From assembly GCA_903821605.1 (NCBI GenBank), contig CAIJLZ010000005.1:1-64000 (forward strand): a stretch of DNA of 64,000 bases, written 5' to 3'. This stretch comes from an uncultured Sphingomonadales bacterium. Lineage in GTDB: Bacteria; Pseudomonadota; Alphaproteobacteria; Sphingomonadales; Sphingomonadaceae. Positions 47,388 to 55,058 of this stretch are shown here, piece by piece. The translations under genes and the position numbers were made by a program. The number at the start of each line of letters is the position of its first letter. The first letter of the stretch is position 1. The notes beneath the pieces were generated by a model that saw only the letters and a program-made list of their open reading frames with translations, was not told where the DNA came from and ran no database searches.

Positions 47388-47671
47388 AAATCGTAACGGG
47401 TAACGACCTGAAAACGGGCGATGTGATCTGGTGGACCGGCAAGGGCTGGTCGCGGCATTATGGCGAAGCGGTGGACGTGGTCGATGCCGCCGACACTGTC
47501 ATCGCCAGCGAATCCGCCGCCCAGCGCGTCAACGCCGCCTATGCCGTGGATGCCGAAGCCAGCCCGAACGGGCCGCTCCCGCTCCATATCAAGGACCGTG
47601 TCCGCGCTGCCGGGCCAACCGTGCGCGCCGACCTCGGCATCAACCCTGCTGTGCCGATCGTGAAGGGCTGA
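47384..47671 (+). CDS. DUF2849 domain protein
   Basis: A 95-residue soluble protein beginning with GTG inside the cobA stop (GTGA). It shows the DUF2849 pattern: VTGNDLKTGDVIWWTG near the N-terminus and SAAQRVNAAYAVDAEA in the middle. The family is almost always found between cobA and a sulfite/nitrite reductase gene in alphaproteobacteria, so an accessory role in sulfite reduction is likely, but no activity is known. Confidence 0.88.
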   Translation: MKIVTGNDLKTGDVIWWTGKGWSRHYGEAVDVVDAADTVIASESAAQRVNAAYAVDAEASPNGPLPLHIKDRVRAAGPTVRADLGINPAVPIVKG

Positions 47672-47675
47672 ACCC

Positions 47676-49307
47676 ATGTATCAATATGACCAATATGATC
47701 AGGCGATCGTTGATGCCCGCGTCGAGGAATTCCGCGACCAGGTAAAGCGCCGCCTTGCCGGTGAGATCACCGAAGACCAGTTCAAGCCGCTACGCCTGAT
47801 GAATGGCCTCTATCTCCAACTGCACGCCTATATGCTGCGCGTCGCCATTCCCTATGGCACGCTGTCGGGCAAGCAGATGCGCATGCTCGGCCATATCGCG
47901 CGCAAATATGACCGCGATTACGGCCATTTCACCACGCGCCAGAACCTCCAGTACAACTGGATCAAGCTGGAAGACACGCCCGACATTCTGGCCGATCTCG
48001 CCAGCGTCGAGATGCACGCCATCCAGACCAGCGGCAATTGCATCCGCAATATCTCATCCGACCAATATGCGGGTGCAGCAGCAGATGAAGTCGCCGATCC
48101 GCGTCCATGGGCAGAGCTGCTGCGTCAGTGGTCAACCTTCCACCCGGAATTCAGCTATCTGCCGCGCAAGTTCAAAATTGCGGTGATTGCATCCGAGGAA
48201 GACCGCGCCGCGATGCGCCTGCATGACATCGGCATCGAACTGGTGCGGCGCGATGGCGTGCTGGGTGCCCGCGTGTTCGTCGGTGGCGGCATGGGCCGCA
48301 CCCCGATGATCGCCCCGGAAATTGCCGAATTCGTCAAGGCCGACGATCTTTTGAGCTATGTCGAAGCGTGCCTGCGCGTTTACAATCGCTATGGCCGTCG
48401 TGACAATGCCTATAAGGCGCGGATCAAGATCCTGATCCATGAACTGGGTGCTGATGAATATCGCCGCCAGGTTGCGGACGAATTCGCCCATGTCAAAACG
48501 CTCGGCATTGATCCGCCGCTCGCCGAACTGGAACGCATCACCGCCTATTTCGCGCCGCCCGCTTATGAACAGGGGATCAGCGACGACATCGACCGCAGCG
48601 ATCCGGATTTCGCGCTCTGGCTCGATCAGAACGTCAAGGCGCACAAGCAGCCAGGCTATGCCATCGTCAATATCAGCCTGAAGCCGATTGGCGGCATTCC
48701 GGGCGACGCGACCTCGGATCAAATTGATCTGATGGCCGAACTGGCCGAAAAATATGGCTTTGACGAACTGCGCGTGACCCACGCCCAGAACATCGTCCTG
48801 CCGCATGTGGCCAAGCGCGACCTATATGCGATCTGGCAGGCGCTTGACGCGGCGGGTCTGGCCAATGCGAATCTCGATCTGGTCAGCGACATTATCGCCT
48901 GCCCCGGCCTTGATTATTGCTCGCTTGCCAACGCCCGTTCGATCCCGGTGGCACAGAAAATCGCCGAGCGTTTTGCGGACCTCGACCGCCAGCGCGACAT
49001 TGGCGAATTGAAGCTCAAAATCTCGGGCTGCATCAACGCCTGCGGCCACCATCATGCGGGCCATATCGGCATTCTTGGCGTCGATAAGAAGGGGATCGAG
49101 AATTATCAGCTCACCCTTGGCGGCTCAGGCGCGGAAGACACGTCGATCGGCAAAATCATCGGGCCGGGCTTTGATGAGGATGGGATTGTCGACGCCGTCG
49201 AACGGGCCATCGAAAAATATCGCGAAGTCCGCACCCCGGGCGAGCGTTTCCTCGACACTTATCGCCGGGTCGGCGCCGACGTTTTCAAGGGGGCCATCTA
49301 TGGTTGA
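47676..49307 (+). CDS. cysI: Sulfite reductase hemoprotein (nitrite/sulfite reductase family)
   Basis: A 543-residue siroheme/[4Fe-4S] enzyme. The cluster ligands are Cys409, Cys415, Cys452 and Cys456 (CPGLDYC and CINAC). The repeated ferredoxin-like and nitrite/sulfite-reductase domains are visible (YGHFTTRQNLQYNWI, then a second copy around FDELRVTHAQNIVLPH). Its position with cobA, DUF2849 and cysH argues for sulfite as substrate rather than nitrite. No CysJ flavoprotein is in the window, so the electron donor is probably ferredoxin or another reductase. Confidence 0.93.
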   Translation: MYQYDQYDQAIVDARVEEFRDQVKRRLAGEITEDQFKPLRLMNGLYLQLHAYMLRVAIPYGTLSGKQMRMLGHIARKYDRDYGHFTTRQNLQYNWIKLEDTPDILADLASVEMHAIQTSGNCIRNISSDQYAGAAADEVADPRPWAELLRQWSTFHPEFSYLPRKFKIAVIASEEDRAAMRLHDIGIELVRRDGVLGARVFVGGGMGRTPMIAPEIAEFVKADDLLSYVEACLRVYNRYGRRDNAYKARIKILIHELGADEYRRQVADEFAHVKTLGIDPPLAELERITAYFAPPAYEQGISDDIDRSDPDFALWLDQNVKAHKQPGYAIVNISLKPIGGIPGDATSDQIDLMAELAEKYGFDELRVTHAQNIVLPHVAKRDLYAIWQALDAAGLANANLDLVSDIIACPGLDYCSLANARSIPVAQKIAERFADLDRQRDIGELKLKISGCINACGHHHAGHIGILGVDKKGIENYQLTLGGSGAEDTSIGKIIGPGFDEDGIVDAVERAIEKYREVRTPGERFLDTYRRVGADVFKGAIYG

Positions 49308-49725
49308 TATCATCCGTTTCCGCGACGACGCCGCGACCGATCAACAGCCGGTCGGGCTGGCCGAACTGACCGGGGGCAGCAATGCCACCGCCGTGCGCTT
49401 GGAAAGCAACGAGGACGCGCGCGCCCTACTGCCCTATCTCGCCCAACTCACGCTGATCGAGGTGGCATTCCCAACCTTCCGCGACGGGCGCGGCTATTCC
49501 GCGGCGCGTATCTTGCGGGAAGCAGGCTATCTTGGCGAATTACGCGCCGAGGGCGATGTGCTGGTCGATCAGATGTTGTCGATGCGCCGCTGCGGCTTCG
49601 ATAGCTTTGTCGCACAAGCGCCGGTGGATCGTGCCACGCTTGATGCCACGCTCAATCGCTATCCGAATGTCTATCAACCGGCCGCAGACGCCGCCGTGCC
49701 GGTGTGGAAATTGCGCCATGGCTGA
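49300..49725 (+). CDS. DUF934 family protein
   Basis: A 141-residue soluble protein with the DUF934 core VAFPTFRDGRGYSAARIL and GDVLVDQMLSMRRCGFDSF. Its ATG overlaps the end of cysI by eight bases and its stop overlaps cysH by eight bases. Members are consistently encoded next to sulfite reductase and are taken as accessory oxidoreductase components. The single conserved cysteine in MRRCGF is notable. The mechanism is unknown. Confidence 0.9.
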   Translation: MVDIIRFRDDAATDQQPVGLAELTGGSNATAVRLESNEDARALLPYLAQLTLIEVAFPTFRDGRGYSAARILREAGYLGELRAEGDVLVDQMLSMRRCGFDSFVAQAPVDRATLDATLNRYPNVYQPAADAAVPVWKLRHG

Positions 49726-50485
49726 GGCAGCCCGCGTGGTTGACCGGATTGACGCTGCGCCCCGCTTCACCGCGGATGACGTGGCACGCCTCAATGCCCG
49801 CTTTGCGGGGGTTGAGACGGTCGAGATGATCTCGGCCGTGCTGCAAGCAGGACTCATCGGTCGCGTGGCGGCGGTGTCGTCCTTTGGCGCGGAATCGGCG
49901 GTGCTGTTGCACCTGCTCGCCCGCGTTGATCCGGGCGTCACCGTGCTGTTTCTCGAAACCGGCAAGCATTTCCCCGAAACGCTTGGCTATCGCGACATGC
50001 TCGTCGCCCGGCTCGGCCTGACCGATTTGCGGAGCCTGACGCCAGACGCCGTCGCAGTCGCCGAGCAGGATCAAACCGGCCTGCGCTGGTCCTATGATCC
50101 GGATGGTTGCTGCGAGATTCGCAAGGTCATCCCGCTCGACCGCGCAATGGCAGGCTTCGACGCCTCCATCACCGGGCGCAAGGGCTTTCAATCGGCAACC
50201 CGCGCCGGCTTGCAGCGATTCGAACTTGATGGGACGCGGATCAAGTTCAACCCGCTGGCCGATTGGGACAAGAGCCGGATCGAAGCCTATATGGCCGAAC
50301 ACGCCCTGCCGCCGCATCCCTTGGTCGAAGCGGGCTACCCTTCGATCGGCTGCGCGCCCTGCACCTCCAAGGTCAAGGCGGGCGAAGATCCGCGTGCCGG
50401 ACGCTGGCGCGGCTGGGAAAAGGTCGAATGCGGCATCCATAGCGCGGTGCCGGTTTCGGATGCCGGGGACGAGCCCGTCTTCTGA
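49718..50485 (+). CDS. cysH: Adenylyl-sulfate (APS/PAPS) reductase
   Basis: A 255-residue enzyme reducing activated sulfate to sulfite with thioredoxin. It carries Cys131-Cys132 (DGCCEIRK) and Cys212/Cys215 (GCAPC), the four ligands of a [4Fe-4S] cluster, plus catalytic Cys238 in ECGIH. The CC-CxxC set marks the APS-reducing assimilatory type, so PAPS formation may be dispensable. It is the last gene of the operon; a long structured hairpin follows. Confidence 0.94.
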   Translation: MAEAARVVDRIDAAPRFTADDVARLNARFAGVETVEMISAVLQAGLIGRVAAVSSFGAESAVLLHLLARVDPGVTVLFLETGKHFPETLGYRDMLVARLGLTDLRSLTPDAVAVAEQDQTGLRWSYDPDGCCEIRKVIPLDRAMAGFDASITGRKGFQSATRAGLQRFELDGTRIKFNPLADWDKSRIEAYMAEHALPPHPLVEAGYPSIGCAPCTSKVKAGEDPRAGRWRGWEKVECGIHSAVPVSDAGDEPVF

Positions 50486-50487
50486 TC

Positions 50488-50550
50488 AGACCGACATGCC
50501 GTCCCGCCCCTCGTGATGTTGCGAGATTGAGCAGGACGGCATTCTGGTCT
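50488..50550. repeat. Long imperfect hairpin after cysH
   Basis: AGACC-ATGCCGTCC (50488-50492, 50496-50504) pairs with GGACGGCAT-GGTCT (50534-50542, 50546-50550) across a 3x3 internal loop. Within the loop CTCG and CGAG can pair again. It occupies most of the cysH-rnd gap and ends 11 bases before the rnd start. No T-run follows. Confidence 0.75.
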
Positions 50551-50561
50551 AGGGCAAGCCT

Positions 50562-51179
50562 ATGACCGTTTATTTCCATGAAGAAGACCTGCCCGCAGGC
50601 GTCCTCGCCGATGGCCCCGTTGCCGTCGATACTGAAACCATGGGCCTGCTGACCCCGCGCGACCGGCTCTGTGTCGTGCAGATCGCCGATGGGCGCGGTG
50701 ACGAACATCTCGTCCGCTTCAATCCCGGTAGCGATTATGCCGCACCGAACTTGAAGGCGGTGCTCGCCGATCCGGCCCGGATCAAAATCTATCACTTCGC
50801 TCGCTTCGATCTGGCGGCCATCAGCCATTATCTCGGCGTGGTCGCGGCCCCGGTCTATTGCACCAAGACCGCCTCACGGCTGGTCCGCACCTATACCGAT
50901 CGCCATGGCCTGAAGGATCTGGTGCGCGAACTGCTGGGCAAGGAAATCTCCAAGCAGCAGCAAAGTTCCGATTGGGGTGGGCCAGTGCTGAGCGAAGCCC
51001 AGCGCGAATATGCCGCAAGCGATGTCCGCTTCTTGCATGTGATGATGACCGAACTCAACCTGCGCCTGGCGCGCGAAGACCGTACCGCGCTGGCACAGGC
51101 CTGTTTCGAATTCCTGCCGCATCGGGCGGCGCTCGATCTTGCTGGCTGGCCAGAGGTCGATATCTTCGCCCATGTCTGA
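50562..51179 (+). CDS. rnd: Ribonuclease D, single-domain
   Basis: A 205-residue DEDD exonuclease. Asp23 and Glu25 (AVDTETMGL), Asp83 (HFARFDLAAI) and Tyr150/Asp154 (YAASDVRFL) form the catalytic set. It trims RNA 3' ends, probably tRNA precursors. E. coli RNase D is about 375 residues with two HRDC domains; they are missing here, as is usual in alphaproteobacteria. The stop overlaps the lptC start by eight bases. Confidence 0.9.
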   Translation: MTVYFHEEDLPAGVLADGPVAVDTETMGLLTPRDRLCVVQIADGRGDEHLVRFNPGSDYAAPNLKAVLADPARIKIYHFARFDLAAISHYLGVVAAPVYCTKTASRLVRTYTDRHGLKDLVRELLGKEISKQQQSSDWGGPVLSEAQREYAASDVRFLHVMMTELNLRLAREDRTALAQACFEFLPHRAALDLAGWPEVDIFAHV

Positions 51180-51816
51180 CACGGCAAGCGCCTCGATCCT
51201 GCGCAGCGAGCGGCCCGCTTGGGCCATGCCGCACAGCGCCCATGATCGGCTGATCCGCCGGATGCGGCGGGTCTTGCCGGTTGGGATCGGGGGGCTAGTC
51301 ATTCTGATGTTGTTCGCTCCGCTGCTGACCACCACCGACCTCAGCTTCGTGCTGGCCAAGGATCGCGTCGATGTCGCGAGCGAACGCCTCCGGGTCGCCG
51401 CCGCCACCTATCGCGGCGAAGACAGCAATGGTCGCCCGTTTGAACTACACGCCAAATCGGCCGTGCAGGTGTCGTCGCGCGATCCCGTTGTGCGCCTGAC
51501 CGGCCTATCTGGCCAGATCGGGCTGGCTACGACGACCGCCCATATCGCGGCCAATCGCGGGCGCTATGACATGGACCGCGAGCGCGTCCTGATCGACGGC
51601 CCGCTGCGTTATCGCTCTGACGATGGCTATCGGCTCGACACGCGCGATGTCGATATCAGCCTCAAGGACCGCACCATCACCAGCAATGGCCCGGTCGACG
51701 GCCATATTTCGCTCGGCGATTTCTCCGCCAATCAACTGCTCGTCAATTTGCCCAACCGCAATGTGGTGCTACAGGGCCGGGCACGCCTTCACATTGTTCA
51801 GGGAGTCTCCCGATGA
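51172..51816 (+). CDS. lptC: LPS export protein LptC
   Basis: A 214-residue bitopic protein. A basic N-terminus is followed by a membrane helix (about residues 38-56) and a periplasmic beta-jellyroll domain that receives LPS from LptFG and passes it to LptA. The fold pattern (GRPFELHAKSAVQ, GPLRYRSDDGYRLDTRD, GPVDGHISLGDF) matches the family. It starts inside rnd and its stop overlaps lptA (ATGA). Confidence 0.88.
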   Translation: MSDTASASILRSERPAWAMPHSAHDRLIRRMRRVLPVGIGGLVILMLFAPLLTTTDLSFVLAKDRVDVASERLRVAAATYRGEDSNGRPFELHAKSAVQVSSRDPVVRLTGLSGQIGLATTTAHIAANRGRYDMDRERVLIDGPLRYRSDDGYRLDTRDVDISLKDRTITSNGPVDGHISLGDFSANQLLVNLPNRNVVLQGRARLHIVQGVSR

Positions 51817-52367
51817 CCGTCCGCCGCACGACCCTTGCCCTGATCGCGCTTGCCACCGGCCTTGCTGGCTTGGCGGCGGTCCCGGCTCTTTCGCAGAGCA
51901 GCACATCGGCGCTGCGTGGTCATGACCGCAATGCGCCGGTCAATGTCGAAGCTGACCGAATCGAAGTGCAAGACCGTGCCGACCGCGCGATCTTCCTCGG
52001 CAATGTTCGCGCCCAGCAGGGCAATATGACGCTGAGCGCCGGGCGTTTGACCGTCGCCTATTCGGGCCAAGGCGGTGAAAGCGTCCAGATCCGGCGAATC
52101 GATGCCAGTGGCGGCGTCATGCTCGTCAGCCCAAGCGAAACCGCGCGCGGCCAACTCGCCATTTACGACCTCGATCAGCGGCTGATCACGATGCTGGGCG
52201 GTGTCGTGCTGGAACAAGGGGCCAATATCGTGCGCGGCGGGCGACTGGTCATCAATCTCGATACCGGCCGCGCCGTGATGGATGGCTCTGCCGTGGGTGG
52301 CATTTCGGGCGGCGGCGGGCGTGTCAGCGGCACCTTCTCTGTGCCGCAGCGCAACACGAAACCCTGA
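51813..52367 (+). CDS. lptA: LPS transport periplasmic protein LptA
   Basis: A 184-residue exported protein. The signal peptide ends near ALSQS, then an OstA-type beta-jellyroll (APVNVEADRIEVQDRADRAIFLGNVRA, split here by residue 45; QLAIYDLDQRLITMLGGVVL). A Gly-rich tail follows. It oligomerises to bridge LptC and LptD across the periplasm. The usual next gene, lptB, is not present; the sequence instead runs into a non-coding or micro-ORF region. Confidence 0.9.
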   Translation: MTVRRTTLALIALATGLAGLAAVPALSQSSTSALRGHDRNAPVNVEADRIEVQDRADRAIFLGNVRAQQGNMTLSAGRLTVAYSGQGGESVQIRRIDASGGVMLVSPSETARGQLAIYDLDQRLITMLGGVVLEQGANIVRGGRLVINLDTGRAVMDGSAVGGISGGGGRVSGTFSVPQRNTKP

Positions 52368-52595
52368 TTCGCAACCACATTTCTAACTGCATAGACATGA
52401 CGCTGCGGTAAGACGCGGCGAAAAATGGCTATTTTCCGGCGTTTTTGTGCGCGCAATCTAGGTTGCATTTCTTGCAACTGCGGTGGAACGTTTCCTATTT
52501 GCGATAAAATCTGGCGGCCCTACATATGCTGCACCGCACCATAACAAGGCGGGGCGAACAGGGGCGCGACCCTCTGTGATGGAAGGAAGTTCGAT
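52368..52595 (+). promoter_or_regulatory. Upstream region of the micro-ORF unit
   Basis: 228 bases with no gene. It is more AT-rich than its surroundings at 52440-52510 (TTGCATTTCTTGCAA, then GCGATAAAAT), which looks like a promoter region although no hexamer pair with standard spacing can be fixed. A sigma-54 GG-N10-GC pattern was sought and not found. Confidence 0.35.
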
Positions 52596-52670
52596 ATGAA
52601 GCTCGCTGCCATGGCCGCTGCGGCCACCGCGACCCAGATCTTGGTCGTCACCGCCCTGATCTTGGGCTGA
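52596..52670 (+). CDS. Putative 24-residue hydrophobic peptide
   Basis: ATG 52596 follows a very strong ribosome-binding site (GGAAGGAAG, spacing six to nine). It opens 24 codons: MKLAAMAAAATATQ, then ILVVTALILG and TGA. One basic residue and a hydrophobic run make a minimal single-span or leader-like peptide. Two hairpins, the second a strong terminator, follow within 75 bases, so it lies in its own short transcript. I do not recognise it. It could be a small membrane peptide, a leader, or chance translation inside a small RNA. Confidence 0.5.
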   Translation: MKLAAMAAAATATQILVVTALILG

Positions 52671-52690
52671 TACCCCTCTTGCCAGCTTGT

Positions 52691-52711
52691 CCCTGGGGCA
52701 CCGCCCCGGGG
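52691..52711 (+). ncRNA. Stable hairpin in the 3' part of the micro-ORF transcript
   Basis: CCCTGGGG (52691-52698) pairs with CCCCGGGG (52704-52711), with one G-T pair and a five-base loop. It lies between the micro-ORF and its terminator, adding to the impression of a structured small transcript. This is a structure call, not proof of a named RNA. Confidence 0.4.
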
Positions 52712-52723
52712 ATAGCTCTCCCC

Positions 52724-52745
52724 AACCCGCGCTCGCGGGTTTTTT
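52724..52745 (+). terminator. Rho-independent terminator of the micro-ORF unit
   Basis: A 7-bp stem AACCCGC/GCGGGTT (52724-52730, 52735-52741) with a GCTC loop runs into TTTTTT. It points to the plus strand only and sits 20 bases from the panC stop on the other strand. Confidence 0.88.
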
Positions 52746-52764
52746 CATGCCCGGCACATGCGGC

Positions 52765-53613
52765 TCAGGCCTTGGGGTCAACCGCGATATTGTCGATCAA
52801 GCGGGCCCGGCCAATCCGCGCCGCCGCCAGCAAGCGCCCCGGGCGATCAAGCCGATCAAGGCGTTCCAGCGAAACAGCATCCGCCAGCGCAAAATAATCA
52901 ACCGAGGCAAAGCCCGACTGAACCAGCCCGGAAATCGCGCGCGCCAATACGTCCGTCACCGGCTCCCCCGCTTCGATCGCCGCTTTGGCGGTCTGCAAGC
53001 TGCGTGACAGGGCGACCGCATTCGCCCGCTCATCCGCCGCGAGATAGGCATTGCGCGACGACAAGGCGAGGCCGTCCGCTTCGCGCACCGTCGGCACGCC
53101 GATCACCTCCACCGGCAGGTTGAGATCTGTCGCCATGCGCCGGATCACCGCCAGTTGCTGATAATCTTTTTCACCGAACAAGGCCCGATCCGGGCGAACC
53201 TGATTGAACAGCTTGGCAACCACCGTCGCCACGCCGTCGAAATGACCGGGGCGGGCCGCCCCGCAAAAATCGGCGGTCACACCCGATACGCTGATCGAGG
53301 TGGCAAAGCCCGCCGGATACATGGTTTCCACCTTGGGTAGCCACAGCAGATCAACCCCTGCCGCCCGCAGCTTGGCCGCGTCTTCCTCTTCCTGACGCGG
53401 ATAGGCGGCCAGATCCTCATTGGGGCCGAACTGGGTCGGATTGACGAAGATCGACACGACAACGCGCCGGGCGCGGTGCTTTGCCTCTGCCACCAGCGTC
53501 AGATGGCCGCGATGCAAGGCGCCCATCGTCGGCACCAGCGCGACGTCTTCCCCGTCCCGCTGCCAGCCTTGGACAATGGCCGAAAGAGTGGCAAGCTCAG
53601 TCACAATCTGCAC
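52765..53613 (-). CDS. panC: Pantothenate synthetase
   Basis: A 282-residue ligase joining pantoate and beta-alanine with ATP for coenzyme A synthesis. It has PTMGALHRGHL with His34 and His37, IFVNPTQFGPNEDL, GEKDYQQL and a late LSSRN segment that corresponds to the KMSKS-like loop. The length is normal. It is monocistronic and divergent from mipZ; panB and panD are not nearby. Confidence 0.95.
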   Translation of the reverse strand: MQIVTELATLSAIVQGWQRDGEDVALVPTMGALHRGHLTLVAEAKHRARRVVVSIFVNPTQFGPNEDLAAYPRQEEEDAAKLRAAGVDLLWLPKVETMYPAGFATSISVSGVTADFCGAARPGHFDGVATVVAKLFNQVRPDRALFGEKDYQQLAVIRRMATDLNLPVEVIGVPTVREADGLALSSRNAYLAADERANAVALSRSLQTAKAAIEAGEPVTDVLARAISGLVQSGFASVDYFALADAVSLERLDRLDRPGRLLAAARIGRARLIDNIAVDPKA

Positions 53614-53743
53614 GGGCGGGCGACCTCCGGACGATAATGGGAAGGGGCTTATGCGGAGGCGGCGCGGCTAATGCAAGTCTCCCCAAGATCATATAGCTGT
53701 GCCATGATAGGCGCCTGTTCAGATCCAGGACCCGAATCGCCCG

Positions 53744-54556
53744 ATGACCACTTCTGCGCCCCACATCATCTGTTTCGCCAATGAAAAGGGCGGAACCGGC
53801 AAGTCGACCACCGCCGTGCACGTTGCGGTGGCGCTGGCGACCATGGGCTATAAGGTGGCGGGTATTGATCTCGACTTCCGGCAGCGCACCTTTGTCCGCT
53901 ATCTCGAAAACCGCGAGGCGAGCATCCGCCGCCTTGGCCAGCAACTGCCGCTGCCGCGTTTTCGCGTCTATGAAGGTCTGGATGCGGATGAGTTTCTCGA
54001 CGTCATCAATAGCTTCGGGGCAGGCGCCGATTTTCTGATCATCGACACGCCGGGCCGCGACGATCCAGCGACCCGCGTTGCGATCACCCGCGCCAACACC
54101 TTGGTGACGCCGATCAACGACAGCTTCATTGACCTTGACCTGATCGGGCAGGTCGACCCCGAGACCTTCAAGGTGCGCCGCCCGAGCTTCTATGCCGAAC
54201 TGATCTGGGATGCCCGCAAGGCCCGCGCCAAGACCGACGGCGTTACCGTCGATTGGGTCGTCCTGCGCAACCGACTGCAGCATGTCGGCGCGCGCAACAT
54301 GACCCGCGTGGCCAATGCGATGGAAGAACTTGGTCGCCGCGTCGGCTTCCGCATCATTCCCGGCCTGTCGGAACGCGTGATCTATCGCGAACTGTTCCCT
54401 GCCGGACTGACGCTGCTTGATCTCGGCGTGATTGAAGGCGCAGGCATTTCGCATATTTCGGCACGGCAGGAATTGCGCGAGATGATTTCCGGCCTGAGCA
54501 TCATCGACGAAAGCGCCGCACCCCAGCCCTTGACCAGCGGCGCCGTCGCGGCCTGA
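53744..54556 (+). CDS. mipZ: Division-plane positioning ATPase MipZ
   Basis: A 270-residue ParA/MinD-type P-loop ATPase. The deviant Walker A is NEKGGTGKST (about residues 13-22), GIDLDFRQRTF (40-50) contains the MipZ-specific segment, and IIDTPGRDDPATR is Walker B. MipZ forms gradients from the ParB-bound poles and blocks FtsZ at the wrong sites; it replaces MinCDE in many alphaproteobacteria. It is followed 16 bases later by a membrane DnaJ gene. Confidence 0.93.
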   Translation: MTTSAPHIICFANEKGGTGKSTTAVHVAVALATMGYKVAGIDLDFRQRTFVRYLENREASIRRLGQQLPLPRFRVYEGLDADEFLDVINSFGAGADFLIIDTPGRDDPATRVAITRANTLVTPINDSFIDLDLIGQVDPETFKVRRPSFYAELIWDARKARAKTDGVTVDWVVLRNRLQHVGARNMTRVANAMEELGRRVGFRIIPGLSERVIYRELFPAGLTLLDLGVIEGAGISHISARQELREMISGLSIIDESAAPQPLTSGAVAA

Positions 54557-54572
54557 ACGGCAAATTCGGCCG

Positions 54573-55043
54573 ATGCCCCTTCTTCTTCTGGCGGTTGCGA
54601 TCGGTCTGTATTTCGCATGGAAAAAGGGCTGGCTACCGCCGCTCGACTGGTCGACCTCGCTGGCCCTGACCGGGGTCTTGCTCGGCTTGCGCATGCTGGA
54701 AACCGGGCGGATTGTGATCGGCCTCGCGCTGATAGCGGGCAGCGGCTATGCGCTGTTCAACCGTCGGCGGCCTCGTCCCGGCCCCGCCACGCCCCCATCC
54801 CACTCGCAGCCCCGCGCCGAGGCAAAGGAGATGCCAAGCGTGGTGGAAGCACGCGACATCCTCAACATTGATGCGATGGCCGACCGCGAGACGATCATCC
54901 GCGCCCATCGCGACATGATCGCCCGGCTGCACCCCGACCGGGGCGGTTCTGCCATTCTTGCCGCGAAAGTGAACGCCGCGCGCGACATTCTGCTGGCACA
55001 ATTGCCCCCTTCACATGTTAAGACGGACATTAGTCCCCACTAA
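54573..55043 (+). CDS. Membrane-anchored DnaJ-domain protein (TIM14/Pam18-like)
   Basis: A 156-residue protein. Two hydrophobic segments (about 1-16 and 28-62) are followed by a Pro-rich linker and a C-terminal J domain (about 88-150; ARDILNID, then IARLHPDRGG with the HPD motif). The layout resembles mitochondrial Pam18 and its alphaproteobacterial relatives. It should recruit DnaK to the inner membrane. It lies between mipZ and a sugar-phosphate mutase gene in one apparent operon. Confidence 0.87.
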   Translation: MPLLLLAVAIGLYFAWKKGWLPPLDWSTSLALTGVLLGLRMLETGRIVIGLALIAGSGYALFNRRRPRPGPATPPSHSQPRAEAKEMPSVVEARDILNIDAMADRETIIRAHRDMIARLHPDRGGSAILAAKVNAARDILLAQLPPSHVKTDISPH

Positions 55044-55058
55044 GAGGATCATTGTTAG

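Noticed and set aside
52440-52560. Sigma-54 promoter before the micro-ORF
   Set aside because: No GG-N10-GC spacing is present; the nearest GG and GC are 13 bases apart.
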